From assembly GCA_023228875.1 (NCBI GenBank), contig JALOAG010000001.1, forward strand, positions 372,001-436,000: a DNA stretch of 64,000 nucleotides, written 5' to 3'. The position numbers and the translations under genes were made by a program. The stretch is from Bacteroidia bacterium (GTDB taxonomy: Bacteria; Bacteroidota; Bacteroidia; NS11-12g; UBA955). Within the stretch, counting starts at the first letter, position 1. The number at the start of each line of letters is the position of its first letter. This document shows positions 52,384-61,569 of this stretch, piece after piece. The notes below the pieces were generated by a model that saw only the letters and a program-made list of their open reading frames with translations, had not been told where the DNA came from and made no database searches.

Positions 52384-54438
52384 TCAATGTTCAGTAGCGT
52401 CATTGTTTGATTCTTCTGAGGCAATGGATTCTGCCTCTTCGCGAAGTGCATATATTTTTTTAGGTGGAGGGATGAAAAAATCACGTTTATTGTGTTTAAA
52501 TCTTATCCAAATTGCTATAAAGATTGGTTGGATGTCAAAGAAATGCAGATTGCGAGATCTCAAAGCTACATAGAGGGATAAAATAAAACTCACAATAAAA
52601 TTAAAGAAGCCAATTAGCCCTATGCCAACAATGGCTATAATGATTTGCCACATTGAGATATCAAATTGCAGCCCCATTAATGCAAGTCCGAAGTTGCCTG
52701 CAGCAAAGGTGATATGCCTGATTCCAAGGTCTAAACCAAAAAACATTCCAACAGCTCCTATTGATCCAAGCATCACGCCAAACCAAAAATTACCTGATAG
52801 CCCTCCTATATGTTTGTCATAAATTTCAGCTACCTTATTCAAAGTCCTATCCGGAAAAAACCTTCTTAACATTGGATGTTTTTTTATTCTGAATGATATT
52901 CTGTCATGGATATTGCGATTAATATAGTACCCTGAAATTAAACCGCTCAAAAATAAGAAGACCCCTGTGAGCATGGCATGAGGGATTGCTTTTGATTGCA
53001 AGAAGTTTACTTCTTTCAGCATTTTCTGACTGTGTTCAACAGTGAGGAAGTCAGCGCCAAAGAGGTATTTCCACACTAAAAATAAAAGTATTGCCACAGG
53101 AAACGCTAAAAACACATTGCCGATAAAGGCGACAAACTGAGAGCGGAAAAGCCTTGCAAACAGCTCGGCAAAGTCGCTATAGCTAACCTCCGACTTTCTA
53201 TCCGATTTAATTGCTTTGGCTAAAGTAGCCGCAGTCATAGCGGGTTGTTTGGTTGCAAGGGTAAAGTTGAAAAGATAAATCGCTATAAAACCCATAGCGT
53301 AGTTCATACTGTATAAAAATGCTTGGCCAAACGGACTTGTATCAATATTGGAAAGCTGTGATTTGAAAATACATAAGAATCCAACCACTATTCCACCTCC
53401 GGCAGCAGAATAAAACATTTTCTTGTATTCATCCCTGGTATTTGTAATATAATGTTCACCTGTTTTGCCTGAATGTTGTGTAATTTGATAGGCTATTAAG
53501 TTTGATGAGGTTCGCCAAAATTCTCGAATATTATTCTTTTTTGCATTGAGGTAAATGAGCTTATTGAGAAAAGAAATAGTCTTTTTTTCTGTGTCTTGGT
53601 TGTTATCAATAAGAATGTCAAGTAACAATTCCAATCTGTCAAGTTGTTGTTGTAATCTAACAAACTTTATTGTGGTAAAGAAACTGATTCCATATCTGTC
53701 TTTGTTATCCAGCGCACGTTTGAGATAGTCTTGACATTGTTTGATTAGAATTCGGACTTGTTTCACATTAATGTCTTCATGGCTTCGTTGAACGTCTTCA
53801 CTCTTGAATGAGTTTAACATGACTGACACTTCGGTTTGAAGAGTAATAAAAGGGCTGTCGAATCCAGCGTATTCAGGAAGCATGCGCAATAAGGAGTAAT
53901 CCATAGCTGTGCCTGATATCCTAAGTGCCAGAATATCTATGGAAAACATGAGCTCATTGACAGTAAAACTATCGTTCTTTTGTTTTGTGATGGGAGTGAG
54001 ATCTAACAATTCAAAGAATACTTTCCAACTTTTTTCATCAATAGCAGAAAACCATTTATAGTCTTTGCGATGGTAGAAAATATTAGTCAGCAAGAAATCC
54101 ATACTGTTTTCAGGCGGTTGTATCGGTAGGATTTTGTGATAAAATCGTTTAGATACTTCTCTCCAGAAACCACCGGCAGACACAATGCCCAAATCGGCTA
54201 TGAGTGAACTGAACTTTCTGTTTTTAAGTAATCTGTGTATATAGGATCGGAAACCAAAAAGCAGGTATTCATCTTTCTCTAAGATAAACAGTAAATCGTG
54301 AAAACGTCCGACTGCATATTCTGTATTGCGTGAATCAATTGGACGTAATCGCTGTACTACTTGGATAAGGTAGTCCGGGTTTGCATCTTTGCTTTTTGCA
54401 ATCCTTACGAGAATGTCGTACATTGAACTTGTATGCAT
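52384..54438 (-). CDS. PF10136-type membrane protein ('site-specific recombinase' family)
   Basis: A 684-residue protein of the family named after the gonococcal Gcr recombinase. The N-terminal half is soluble and helical (RLLKNRKFSSLIADLGIVSAGGFWREVSKRFYHKILP is the recognisable core). From about residue 345 come some six or seven membrane segments, with GLISGYYINRNIHDRISFRI and FNFIVSFILSLYVALRSRNL near the end. No tyrosine- or serine-recombinase active site is visible, and the membrane topology makes DNA recombination unlikely. True role unknown. It begins 2 bp after the LOG-family gene, so the two are one operon. Confidence 0.82.
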   Translation of the reverse strand: MHTSSMYDILVRIAKSKDANPDYLIQVVQRLRPIDSRNTEYAVGRFHDLLFILEKDEYLLFGFRSYIHRLLKNRKFSSLIADLGIVSAGGFWREVSKRFYHKILPIQPPENSMDFLLTNIFYHRKDYKWFSAIDEKSWKVFFELLDLTPITKQKNDSFTVNELMFSIDILALRISGTAMDYSLLRMLPEYAGFDSPFITLQTEVSVMLNSFKSEDVQRSHEDINVKQVRILIKQCQDYLKRALDNKDRYGISFFTTIKFVRLQQQLDRLELLLDILIDNNQDTEKKTISFLNKLIYLNAKKNNIREFWRTSSNLIAYQITQHSGKTGEHYITNTRDEYKKMFYSAAGGGIVVGFLCIFKSQLSNIDTSPFGQAFLYSMNYAMGFIAIYLFNFTLATKQPAMTAATLAKAIKSDRKSEVSYSDFAELFARLFRSQFVAFIGNVFLAFPVAILLFLVWKYLFGADFLTVEHSQKMLKEVNFLQSKAIPHAMLTGVFLFLSGLISGYYINRNIHDRISFRIKKHPMLRRFFPDRTLNKVAEIYDKHIGGLSGNFWFGVMLGSIGAVGMFFGLDLGIRHITFAAGNFGLALMGLQFDISMWQIIIAIVGIGLIGFFNFIVSFILSLYVALRSRNLHFFDIQPIFIAIWIRFKHNKRDFFIPPPKKIYALREEAESIASEESNNDATEH

Positions 54439-54440
54439 TT

Positions 54441-55172
54441 TTAGAGTCCTGCTTTTTCAAAAAACCAAGGTTTTGGAGTGAATTTTTTCTTTTTTAACCC
54501 AAATTTCTTAATGGCATGATCATTAATAAACTGAAGAGCTTCTTCAATATTATCTGTTATTAATAAAGAGGGTATTTCACTCCAGTGTGCAGTACCGGCT
54601 TTGTCAAAGTCATTGAGCTGTTTGATGGTTCCTTCCCAGAATTCTTTACCCATAAGCACAATCGGGAAACCTTCTATTTTTTGTGTTTGAACCAAGGTCA
54701 TAGCCTCGTACATCTCGTCACCGGTTCCTATACCTCCGGGGAGAATAATAAAGCCAAAAGAGTATTTAAACATGAGCACTTTCCTTACAAAAAAGTACTT
54801 AAAATCAACTTTGATATTTGCATAAGGATTTGGTTCTTGTTCAAACGGTAGCATGATGTTGCATCCAATGGCTTTGCCACCGGCTTCAGCAGCACCTTTG
54901 CAAGCAGCTTCCATAATTCCAGGACCTCCGCCCGTCATGACTGCAAATCCCATTTTTACTAATCTCCTGCCTATTTCTTCTCCCAATTTATAGCTTGGGT
55001 GCTCCGGTTTGAAACGTGCAGAACCAAATACGGCAACAGAGGGTCCTGCAAAGTGCAAGGTTCTGTAACCTCTAATAAATTCTTTAAAAACGCGAAAGGT
55101 AAAACTTAGTTCGTACCATCTGCTTCTGGGTCCTTCTAAATATAGTTGTTCGTATTTTTTCTTTTCTGACAT
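54441..55172 (-). CDS. LOG-family Rossmann-fold protein (TIGR00730)
   Basis: A 243-residue protein of the lysine-decarboxylase-like LOG family. The two diagnostic motifs are present: GGGPGIMEAACKGAAEAGG and LPGGIGTGDEMYEAMTL. LOG enzymes release cytokinin bases from their ribotides in plants and fungi; bacterial members are AMP nucleosidases or nucleotide phosphoribohydrolases. Here it heads an operon with the PF10136 membrane protein. Length is slightly above the classical ~190 residues, with an extra basic N terminus, as in the larger Bacteroidota subgroup. Confidence 0.9.
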   Translation of the reverse strand: MSEKKKYEQLYLEGPRSRWYELSFTFRVFKEFIRGYRTLHFAGPSVAVFGSARFKPEHPSYKLGEEIGRRLVKMGFAVMTGGGPGIMEAACKGAAEAGGKAIGCNIMLPFEQEPNPYANIKVDFKYFFVRKVLMFKYSFGFIILPGGIGTGDEMYEAMTLVQTQKIEGFPIVLMGKEFWEGTIKQLNDFDKAGTAHWSEIPSLLITDNIEEALQFINDHAIKKFGLKKKKFTPKPWFFEKAGL

Positions 55173-55231
55173 AGCGACTTCTTCGTTCAGTGTGTGTGAT
55201 ACACTAATTTACAATATAAAATTTAATTTTA

Positions 55232-56302
55232 TCATGTTGATTGATTGTCCTCCTCTTTTGTTTTTGTACGGATATCAATGATGCGGGTCTTAGTAAATCT
55301 ATTTCTAACACAAATAAAAAGTGCGATTTGAGCGGATATAATAATGAAAACAAGTGAAATTTGTGCATAGACTCCTTTGTTAAAGGGGAGGAATATAATA
55401 ATAGCATTTATAATAGCTTGTATGGATGCATATATCAATGCAACTTTAACATGGACATATTTGCCAATGTGGACTAATTTCTTAAATAGAAAATCGCGGT
55501 GTGGAATGAAAATGTTCTCTTTCAAAATTAGCTTGTAAATTACAGTAAGACCGGAGTCAATTCCTAAAACTGAAATTAATAGAAGATAAGAAATGTTGCC
55601 TGTTTTTGAGACAAGCATATAGATTAAATATGTGGTAATAAAAGCAATGCCAACACTGCCGGCATCCCCCATAAATGTTTTTGCATGATAACGAAAGTTG
55701 AAGAATAGGAAAACTGCAAGGGAAGCAATTAACGAATAAATAAGTATTGGATCTGCAAACCGGATTAAATGTCCTTCTGCATCTGTTAAAGTTGCATTCA
55801 GATATGCTAAACTGAGTAATACAACCATCATACATGAGCCAAGCAAACCGTTAATGCCGTCCATGAAATTAAATCCATTGATGATGAAAGTGCCAAAGAT
55901 GGTTGCTCCAACCCAGATAGGAAGTTTCTCTGAAAAACTACCATTACTTTCTGAAATTGGAATAACCGATACTATTAAAGCCATTGCAATCAATTGAACA
56001 ATAAATCTATATGAGTTTTTTAGAAAAATTAAATCATCAACAAAACTCACTGTTACTAATAAAACCAACCCAATCCAAAAGAAATAATGGACATGCATCT
56101 CAACAAAAATAGAAGTGATGAACAAACTGACTGTAAACACAATGCCGCTACCGGTGATTGTTCTCTTTGTGTGTGAACTGCGTCCTATAGGGCTGTCATA
56201 AATATTGAAATGATTAGCAAGTAAAAAATAGAGAGGGAACAGTATTACTGAAGGTGTAATTACTGCAATCCAGTCCGTTAAACTTACGTAATTATCGAGC
56301 AT
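55232..56302 (-). CDS. Polyprenyl-phosphate N-acetylhexosamine-1-phosphate transferase (WecA/MraY-like)
   Basis: A 356-residue inner-membrane enzyme with about ten membrane segments. It shows the WecA/MraY loops: VDDLIFLKNSYR (the D-D metal site), INGFNFMDGINGL (NxxNxxDGxDGL-like), FMGDAGSVG, and HRDFLFKKLVHIG in place of the classical HHH-type loop. It moves a GlcNAc- or similar sugar-phosphate to undecaprenyl phosphate, starting O-antigen or another surface glycan. I start at MLDNYVSLTDW; the earlier TTG is part of the promoter box at 56315-56322. Confidence 0.9.
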   Translation of the reverse strand: MLDNYVSLTDWIAVITPSVILFPLYFLLANHFNIYDSPIGRSSHTKRTITGSGIVFTVSLFITSIFVEMHVHYFFWIGLVLLVTVSFVDDLIFLKNSYRFIVQLIAMALIVSVIPISESNGSFSEKLPIWVGATIFGTFIINGFNFMDGINGLLGSCMMVVLLSLAYLNATLTDAEGHLIRFADPILIYSLIASLAVFLFFNFRYHAKTFMGDAGSVGIAFITTYLIYMLVSKTGNISYLLLISVLGIDSGLTVIYKLILKENIFIPHRDFLFKKLVHIGKYVHVKVALIYASIQAIINAIIIFLPFNKGVYAQISLVFIIISAQIALFICVRNRFTKTRIIDIRTKTKEEDNQST

Positions 56303-56314
56303 TTTATGAGGCGG

Positions 56315-56322
56315 CAAAGGTA
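56315..56322 (-). promoter_or_regulatory. -7 box of the WecA-like gene
   Basis: On the minus strand TACCTTTG, perfect TAnnTTTG, ending 12 nt before the ATG at 56302. Its own TTG would otherwise be read as a start codon. Confidence 0.5.
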
Positions 56323-56504
56323 AACATAATACCGATTTGATTTGATTCTTTTTACATTGACAATATGTTTTATTACTCTATAGTCATTGTTGAGGATATA
56401 GGACGATAAGAGCGAATTGCATCAATGAAATGATGTCTTTTTTATGCGTCTGTCGTTGCAATTTTTATTTAATCTTAAATTTCTCTATCACATTGTTTAT
56501 CAGG

Positions 56505-56512
56505 TATTTTTG
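56505..56512 (+). promoter_or_regulatory. -7 box of the TonB receptor-DUF4249 operon
   Basis: TATTTTTG, perfect TAnnTTTG, 19 nt upstream of the ATG at 56532. No TTG at a suitable distance. Confidence 0.45.
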
Positions 56513-56531
56513 CGACCGTCTTTAACACTAT

Positions 56532-58874
56532 ATGTTCCGATCAATTGTATTTCTACTTGTTCTATGTATTCCGGCTGCTGTAGCAGGGCAATCAAAAATC
56601 AGTATCAGTGGATATGTAAAAGATTCTTCAAATGGCGAAGCCTTGATTGCTGCTTATGTTTATATAGAAGAATTAGCACAAGGAGCAGTAACAAATTCTT
56701 ATGGATACTATGCTGTCAATGTGCCTCAAGGACGTTATACTTTAAGGTTTTCTTACATTGGATATAACGATAAAGTTATCGTAAAGTCATTTAATCAAAA
56801 TACTACTATTCAGGTTGAATTAGTATCAGTATCAAAAATATTAGATGGTGCGGAGGTGCGTGCGAAAAGGAAATCCGAGAGTGTCAAGTCAACAGAGATG
56901 AGCGCTGTTAAACTGAATATGAGAACAATTAAGAAAATACCGGCTTTTTTGGGTGAGGTTGATTTGGTGCGGGTTGTGCAGATGATGCCAGGTGTAACTA
57001 CTGTGGGAGAAGGAGCAACAGGCTTTAATGTTCGCGGTAGTTCGGTGGATCAGAATCTTGTTTTGTTAGATGATGCACCGGTTTTTAACTCTGCCCATTT
57101 GTTTGGGTTCTTTTCTGTTTTCAATCCCGATGCGGTAATGGATGTCAAACTCATTAAAGGAGGTATCCCCGCGGTATATGGCGGTCGTCTTGCCTCGATT
57201 TTAGATGTGAGAATGAAGGAAGGCAATGTGAAGGAGTATCATGGTACCGGAGGTGTAGGTGCGATTTTTAGCAGATTTGCACTTGAAGGACCTATTGTGA
57301 GAAACAGAGGCTCCTTTATTGTTGCAGGAAGAAGGAGTTATGTGGATGTATTAGCTAAACCTTTTATGAGGAAAGAGCTTAAGGGCAGTAGATTTTATTA
57401 CTATGATTTCACTGCGAAAGGGAATTATTTTCTCAATAAAAATAATCGAATCTTTCTATCTGCTTACTTAGGTAGGGATGTTTTTTCTGCTTCAAACATT
57501 TTTGGATTTGATTGGGGAAATCAAACAATAACTTTAAGGTGGAATAAGGTATTTAACAACCGACTGTTTTCTAACCTGACTGCGTTCTATAGCAAATACG
57601 ATTATAAAATAGATGTGAAAATGGATGAGAGTGGTTTTGACTGGAAATCCAATATTATTAATTATACCTTAAAGCCTGATTTTACTTATTACTTAAGACC
57701 CGAATTAGTTGTCAATTTCGGTGCGCAATCTGCTTTCTATAATTTCGTTCCCGGCACATCCCATACAAATATTGATGGTGTTGTGAGTTCACGTTCTTTG
57801 GACAATCGTTATGCATGGGAAAATGCTCTTTATACAGATGTTGAACATAAGATTAGTAAGAATTTGAATTTGCGATATGGTCTGCGTTATTCGTATTTTA
57901 ATTATATAGGAAAGGGTACTGCTTATTATTATAGAGATACAACTGCTAATATTCGTAAACCGTTAGAGAAAACTGAAAAGGTATCTTGGTTTAAGTCCAT
58001 TGCTGCTTATGGAAACTTAGAACCTCGCTTAGCAGCGACATATACGTTGGATTCTTTTTCTTCTATTAAGTTAAGTTATAACAGAATGGCGCAGTATCTT
58101 CAAATGATTTCTAATACTGCAGCTTCCATTCCTCTTGATGTTTGGACTCCTGCAACCAATAACATACCCGGACAGATTGCAAATCAATATGCTTTGGGCT
58201 ATTTCAGAAATTTTCAGGAAGATAAATGGGAAACCTCTGTTGAAGTCTATTATAAATCTTTGCATAATCAAGTTGAATACATTGACAATGCAGACTTATT
58301 GCTCAATGAGTTTTTAGAAGCAGATCTGTTAATAGGCAAAGGGCGGGCTTATGGAGCAGAGTTCTTTGTTCGAAAACACGAAGGTAAACTTACGGGTTGG
58401 TTGAGTTATACGCTTGCACGAAGCGAAAGACTTGTTGAAGGCATTAATCGTGGCAAATGGTATCCTGCTCGTTTTGATAGGGCACACAATCTCAATTTGG
58501 TACTCATTTACGAAATTACCAAGAAAATTTCAGTGTCAGGTAACTTTGTTTATTATACCGGAACTCCCGCAACTTTTCCCACTTCTAAGTATAATTTTCA
58601 AGGTTATATCATTCCGCATATTGAAAATGATGCCCGAAATAATTATAGAATACCGGATTATCACCGTTTAGATTTATCTGTTACAATTCAAGGGAAAAAA
58701 CGAAAGAAATGGGAAAGCAATTGGGTTTTTTCTGTTTATAATGTCTATGCGAGAAGGAATCCTTTTTCTATCTATTTTCAACCAAACCCAGAGGATTATA
58801 TGCAAACGCAAGCGATTCGCTTTTCAGTATTAGGTAGAGCGGTACCGGCAATTACTTATAATTTTAATTTTTAG
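56532..58874 (+). CDS. TonB-dependent receptor
   Basis: A 780-residue outer-membrane receptor. Signal peptide ends at VAGQ (about residue 20); a carboxypeptidase-regulatory-like domain covers about 24-105 (ISGYVKDSSNGEALIAAYVYI, GRYTLRFSYIGYNDKV); the plug is at about 125-235 (LVRVVQMMPGVTTVGEGATGFNVRGSS and VDQNLVLLDDAPVFN); a 22-strand barrel follows. The pair with a DUF4249 lipoprotein 3 bp downstream is a recurrent Bacteroidota arrangement analogous to SusC-SusD, in which the lipoprotein probably caps the barrel. Ligand unknown; no sugar-utilisation genes are near. Confidence 0.93.
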   Translation: MFRSIVFLLVLCIPAAVAGQSKISISGYVKDSSNGEALIAAYVYIEELAQGAVTNSYGYYAVNVPQGRYTLRFSYIGYNDKVIVKSFNQNTTIQVELVSVSKILDGAEVRAKRKSESVKSTEMSAVKLNMRTIKKIPAFLGEVDLVRVVQMMPGVTTVGEGATGFNVRGSSVDQNLVLLDDAPVFNSAHLFGFFSVFNPDAVMDVKLIKGGIPAVYGGRLASILDVRMKEGNVKEYHGTGGVGAIFSRFALEGPIVRNRGSFIVAGRRSYVDVLAKPFMRKELKGSRFYYYDFTAKGNYFLNKNNRIFLSAYLGRDVFSASNIFGFDWGNQTITLRWNKVFNNRLFSNLTAFYSKYDYKIDVKMDESGFDWKSNIINYTLKPDFTYYLRPELVVNFGAQSAFYNFVPGTSHTNIDGVVSSRSLDNRYAWENALYTDVEHKISKNLNLRYGLRYSYFNYIGKGTAYYYRDTTANIRKPLEKTEKVSWFKSIAAYGNLEPRLAATYTLDSFSSIKLSYNRMAQYLQMISNTAASIPLDVWTPATNNIPGQIANQYALGYFRNFQEDKWETSVEVYYKSLHNQVEYIDNADLLLNEFLEADLLIGKGRAYGAEFFVRKHEGKLTGWLSYTLARSERLVEGINRGKWYPARFDRAHNLNLVLIYEITKKISVSGNFVYYTGTPATFPTSKYNFQGYIIPHIENDARNNYRIPDYHRLDLSVTIQGKKRKKWESNWVFSVYNVYARRNPFSIYFQPNPEDYMQTQAIRFSVLGRAVPAITYNFNF

Positions 58875-58877
58875 TCC

Positions 58878-59735
58878 ATGAATATGCATAGAATCATTAC
58901 GGTATTAATAATTGGATTTTTTTCTCTTACTGCTTGTGAAGATGTTGTGGAAGTGGATGTAAATAAGTCTGAAACGCAAATTTGTATTGATGCGATTATA
59001 ACAAATGCCAAAGAACCTCAAGTGGTAAGGATTTCTCAAAGCATTGCTTATTTTGATAATTCAGGAGATTTTCCACCTTATGCTGTTGACTCGGTTGTGA
59101 TGTCTGATAATTTAGGGAATAAGTATTATTTTGACAAAACTCAAACCGGTGTTTATACTTATCTGCCTTCACCTCTTGATTCGTTAGAGCAAAATTCTCA
59201 TTTCATTTTAAAAGTATATAAGGGTCAAGCGGTCTATACAGCCCAAAGTACTTTAATGCGAAGTACATCAATTGACTCTCTTACATACCAATATAATGAG
59301 CGAATGAATGGATATATAGTAAGTTTACATGCGAGAGATGCGTATGGAGTAGGAGATTGTTATTGGCTTAGAACATACAGAAATGGTGTGTTTATGAACC
59401 ATCCCGGTAAAATTAATATTGCCTATGATGCGGGATATCCTCAGATGTTTTCAGATAGCTTAGAGTTCGTTTTCCCAATTGCTATCATGCAAATTAATGA
59501 TTTTGAAAAGCCTTATCAAATTGGAGAAAAAGTGAAAGTGGAAATATTGGGAATCAACGGGGATTATTATCAGTACTTGAGTATGGCTCAACAACAAATG
59601 CAAAATGGTGGAATGTTCGCTCCTCCTCCTGTGAATGTAAGGACTAACTTTACTGCTAATGCACATGCGTTGACCCCGGTAGGCTTTTTTAATGTTTGCG
59701 AAGTTCAGTCCGCTGAGATTGAAATAATCAAATAA
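58878..59735 (+). CDS. DUF4249 lipoprotein, partner of the TonB receptor
   Basis: A 285-residue lipoprotein with lipobox LTAC (Cys20) followed by acidic residues EDVVEVD, a pattern linked with surface display in Bacteroidota. Residues about 28-110 look like a beta-sandwich (CIDAIITNAKEPQVVRISQS, DSVVMSDNLGNKYYF), as in DUF4249, with YLSMAQQQMQNGGMFAPPPVNVRTNF near the C terminus being the typical family ending. It starts 3 bp after the receptor and has no separate promoter. It is not SusD-like in sequence. Substrate unknown. Confidence 0.88.
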   Translation: MNMHRIITVLIIGFFSLTACEDVVEVDVNKSETQICIDAIITNAKEPQVVRISQSIAYFDNSGDFPPYAVDSVVMSDNLGNKYYFDKTQTGVYTYLPSPLDSLEQNSHFILKVYKGQAVYTAQSTLMRSTSIDSLTYQYNERMNGYIVSLHARDAYGVGDCYWLRTYRNGVFMNHPGKINIAYDAGYPQMFSDSLEFVFPIAIMQINDFEKPYQIGEKVKVEILGINGDYYQYLSMAQQQMQNGGMFAPPPVNVRTNFTANAHALTPVGFFNVCEVQSAEIEIIK

Positions 59736-59778
59736 AAACAAAGACAAGATATTTGTTTTTGTTTTTTTTGTATTTTGC

Positions 59779-59808
59779 TTGTGTCTAATTGTTGTACTCA
59801 TACATTTG
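59779..59808 (+). promoter_or_regulatory. Promoter of the exported protein gene at 59830
   Basis: TTG (59779-59781), 19-bp spacer, TACATTTG (59801-59808), both perfect. The longest frame would start at this very TTG, upstream of transcription, so the ATG at 59830 is used (21 nt after the box). Confidence 0.7.
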
Positions 59809-59829
59809 CGGATAAATTTATTGTTGAAT

Positions 59830-60804
59830 ATGTATAAAACAATACTAACCTTGGCTGCATTCTTATCTTTCAATCATTTGTATTCTCAAATTTCTTATAA
59901 AGTTAATCAAGATAACCCGTTTTTGAAGGTACACGTGGGTGTGGGCGGATTTTTTGATTATGATTTTTTAGATAAAAATTCGCGAAGCGCAACAAATGCC
60001 ATTCTTCAGTTTCACCCTTCAAAAAGAATTATGTTAGGGGGCGAAGTTGTATGGGCTAATAAAAAGAATGATAAGGTGATAAAAGAATCTGCTACTGAAA
60101 TTAAAGCGACAATGTTTGAATGGAACGGGCGACTTTCTTTGTTTCCAAGTGCAAAGGTCAAAAGTAAACAAGTAAAGATTGTACTCGAATCCGCAAGTTG
60201 GTCTGATTATTCTTATAACTATTCGTATGAAAATTACATTTTTGCTCCTGCAAAAACCTTGTATCAATACGGTTTCACTTTTAGCGCAGGATCTTTTACT
60301 AATAATTTTCTCGACTCAAAGAATGATTCATTGTTGCTCTTAGTTAATAAAACTAGTGGTTTAGACGAGTATTTACCCAATACCGGTACTACCTATACCG
60401 GCATGAGATTTTCAGCAGGAGTAGTATATAGTGAAACAAGAAATTTCTCAATTGATGCAAAAGATAAGCGTACGGGGAATGTTTATGGCGATAAGGTAAA
60501 TAGAGGGCGCACGGAATTTATTGCTGAAATCGTTGCAATGCCAACAATTACAGTAACTAAAGACTTAGTTGCCAAAGAGACCGGAACTGAATATACACTA
60601 AAGACAATGCCGGAATTAAAGAATATCGGATATAGGATAAGATTGGAACAGTACTCAACCGGTGTGTTAGCACTTGGCTATCATATTGAATTTGGACAAA
60701 GACCGGGTATCCTATATAGATTTGGCAAGAAGGAGCAATTGCGCACCATGTATTTTAAAATTGGAATTAGTGCGTTTATCAATGGAATGAAATCTAAGAT
60801 ATAG
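59830..60804 (+). CDS. Exported protein of unknown function, probable outer-membrane barrel
   Basis: A 324-residue protein with a signal peptide (YKTILTLAAFLSFNHLYSQ, cleavage after residue 20). The mature part consists of many alternating strands with aromatic ends (FLKVHVGVGGFFDYDFLD, RIMLGGEVVWANKKND, TYTGMRFSAGVVYSETRNF, GVLALGYHIEFGQRPGILYRF, MYFKIGISAFI), as in small beta-barrels. It ends in ISAFINGMKSKI rather than a terminal aromatic. I do not recognise a family. It follows the TonB-DUF4249 pair but has its own strong promoter, so a functional link is only possible. Confidence 0.75.
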   Translation: MYKTILTLAAFLSFNHLYSQISYKVNQDNPFLKVHVGVGGFFDYDFLDKNSRSATNAILQFHPSKRIMLGGEVVWANKKNDKVIKESATEIKATMFEWNGRLSLFPSAKVKSKQVKIVLESASWSDYSYNYSYENYIFAPAKTLYQYGFTFSAGSFTNNFLDSKNDSLLLLVNKTSGLDEYLPNTGTTYTGMRFSAGVVYSETRNFSIDAKDKRTGNVYGDKVNRGRTEFIAEIVAMPTITVTKDLVAKETGTEYTLKTMPELKNIGYRIRLEQYSTGVLALGYHIEFGQRPGILYRFGKKEQLRTMYFKIGISAFINGMKSKI

Positions 60805-60816
60805 CTGTATTTCAAC

Positions 60817-60824
60817 TAATTTTG
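60817..60824 (+). promoter_or_regulatory. -7 box of trmD
   Basis: TAATTTTG, perfect TAnnTTTG, 10 nt upstream of the ATG at 60835. No -33 TTG seen. Confidence 0.45.
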
Positions 60825-60834
60825 AAGGCGTAAT

Positions 60835-61512
60835 ATGAGAATTGACATACTCACTGTTTTGCCCGAACTTTTTGAAAGTCCTTTGCAACATTCTATCATG
60901 AAACGCGCACAAGAGAAAGGCGTGGTAGAAATACATGTTCACAATTTACGTGATTATGCGGTCAACAAATATGGGCAAGTTGATGATTATCCCTATGGGG
61001 GTGCTGCCGGTATGGTGTTAATGCCGGAACCGCTTTCCAAATGGATAGAACAATTGCAATCAGAAAGACAGTATGATGAAGTTGTTTTTCTCACACCGGA
61101 TGGTGAACCTACACGTCAATCGCATGTCAATAAACTTTCTTTATCACAGAACTTACTGATTATTAGCGGACGTTATAAAGGTATAGATCAGCGAATTAGA
61201 GATAAATATGTAACTTTAGAACTTAGTATAGGCGATTTTGTTGTAACCGGAGGAGAGTTGCCAACGGCATTGTTGATTGACGGGATAGTTCGGTTGATTC
61301 CTTCAGTGCTTAGTAATGAAGAAAGTGCTCTTTCAGATAGCTTTCAGGATGGACTATTAGCCCCGCCTGTTTATACCAGACCTGTGGAATTCAAGGGTAT
61401 GAAAGTGCCTGATGTATTACTTTCCGGCAATCATGCTGAAATTGAAAAATGGCAACTAAGTGAAGCAGAGCGATTAACCAAAGAAAAACGTCCAGATTTA
61501 CTCCGTGATTAA
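60835..61512 (+). CDS. trmD: tRNA (guanine37-N1)-methyltransferase TrmD
   Basis: A 225-residue SPOUT methyltransferase that makes m1G37 and prevents +1 frameshifting. YPYGGAAGMVLMPEPL near residue 55, the trefoil-knot SAM site ISGRYKGIDQRI and IGDFVVTGGELPTALLIDG, and the C-terminal LLSGNHAEIEKWQ are all diagnostic. Usually next to rimM, rpsP and rplS; here it stands alone between an exported protein gene and the convergent rsmA. Confidence 0.97.
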   Translation: MRIDILTVLPELFESPLQHSIMKRAQEKGVVEIHVHNLRDYAVNKYGQVDDYPYGGAAGMVLMPEPLSKWIEQLQSERQYDEVVFLTPDGEPTRQSHVNKLSLSQNLLIISGRYKGIDQRIRDKYVTLELSIGDFVVTGGELPTALLIDGIVRLIPSVLSNEESALSDSFQDGLLAPPVYTRPVEFKGMKVPDVLLSGNHAEIEKWQLSEAERLTKEKRPDLLRD

Positions 61513-61569
61513 ATGGAAGAAAGCCATAGTCCTCTATGAGAAGTTAGGATCATGGGTGGAACGCTCTTT

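Noticed and set aside
52384..54438. Recombinase of a mobile element
   Set aside because: The family name suggests it, but the protein is a polytopic membrane protein in an ordinary operon with no element ends, repeats or transferred-looking neighbours.
56532..59735. SusC/SusD polysaccharide-utilisation locus
   Set aside because: The lipoprotein is DUF4249, not SusD, and there are no glycoside hydrolases or sensor genes.
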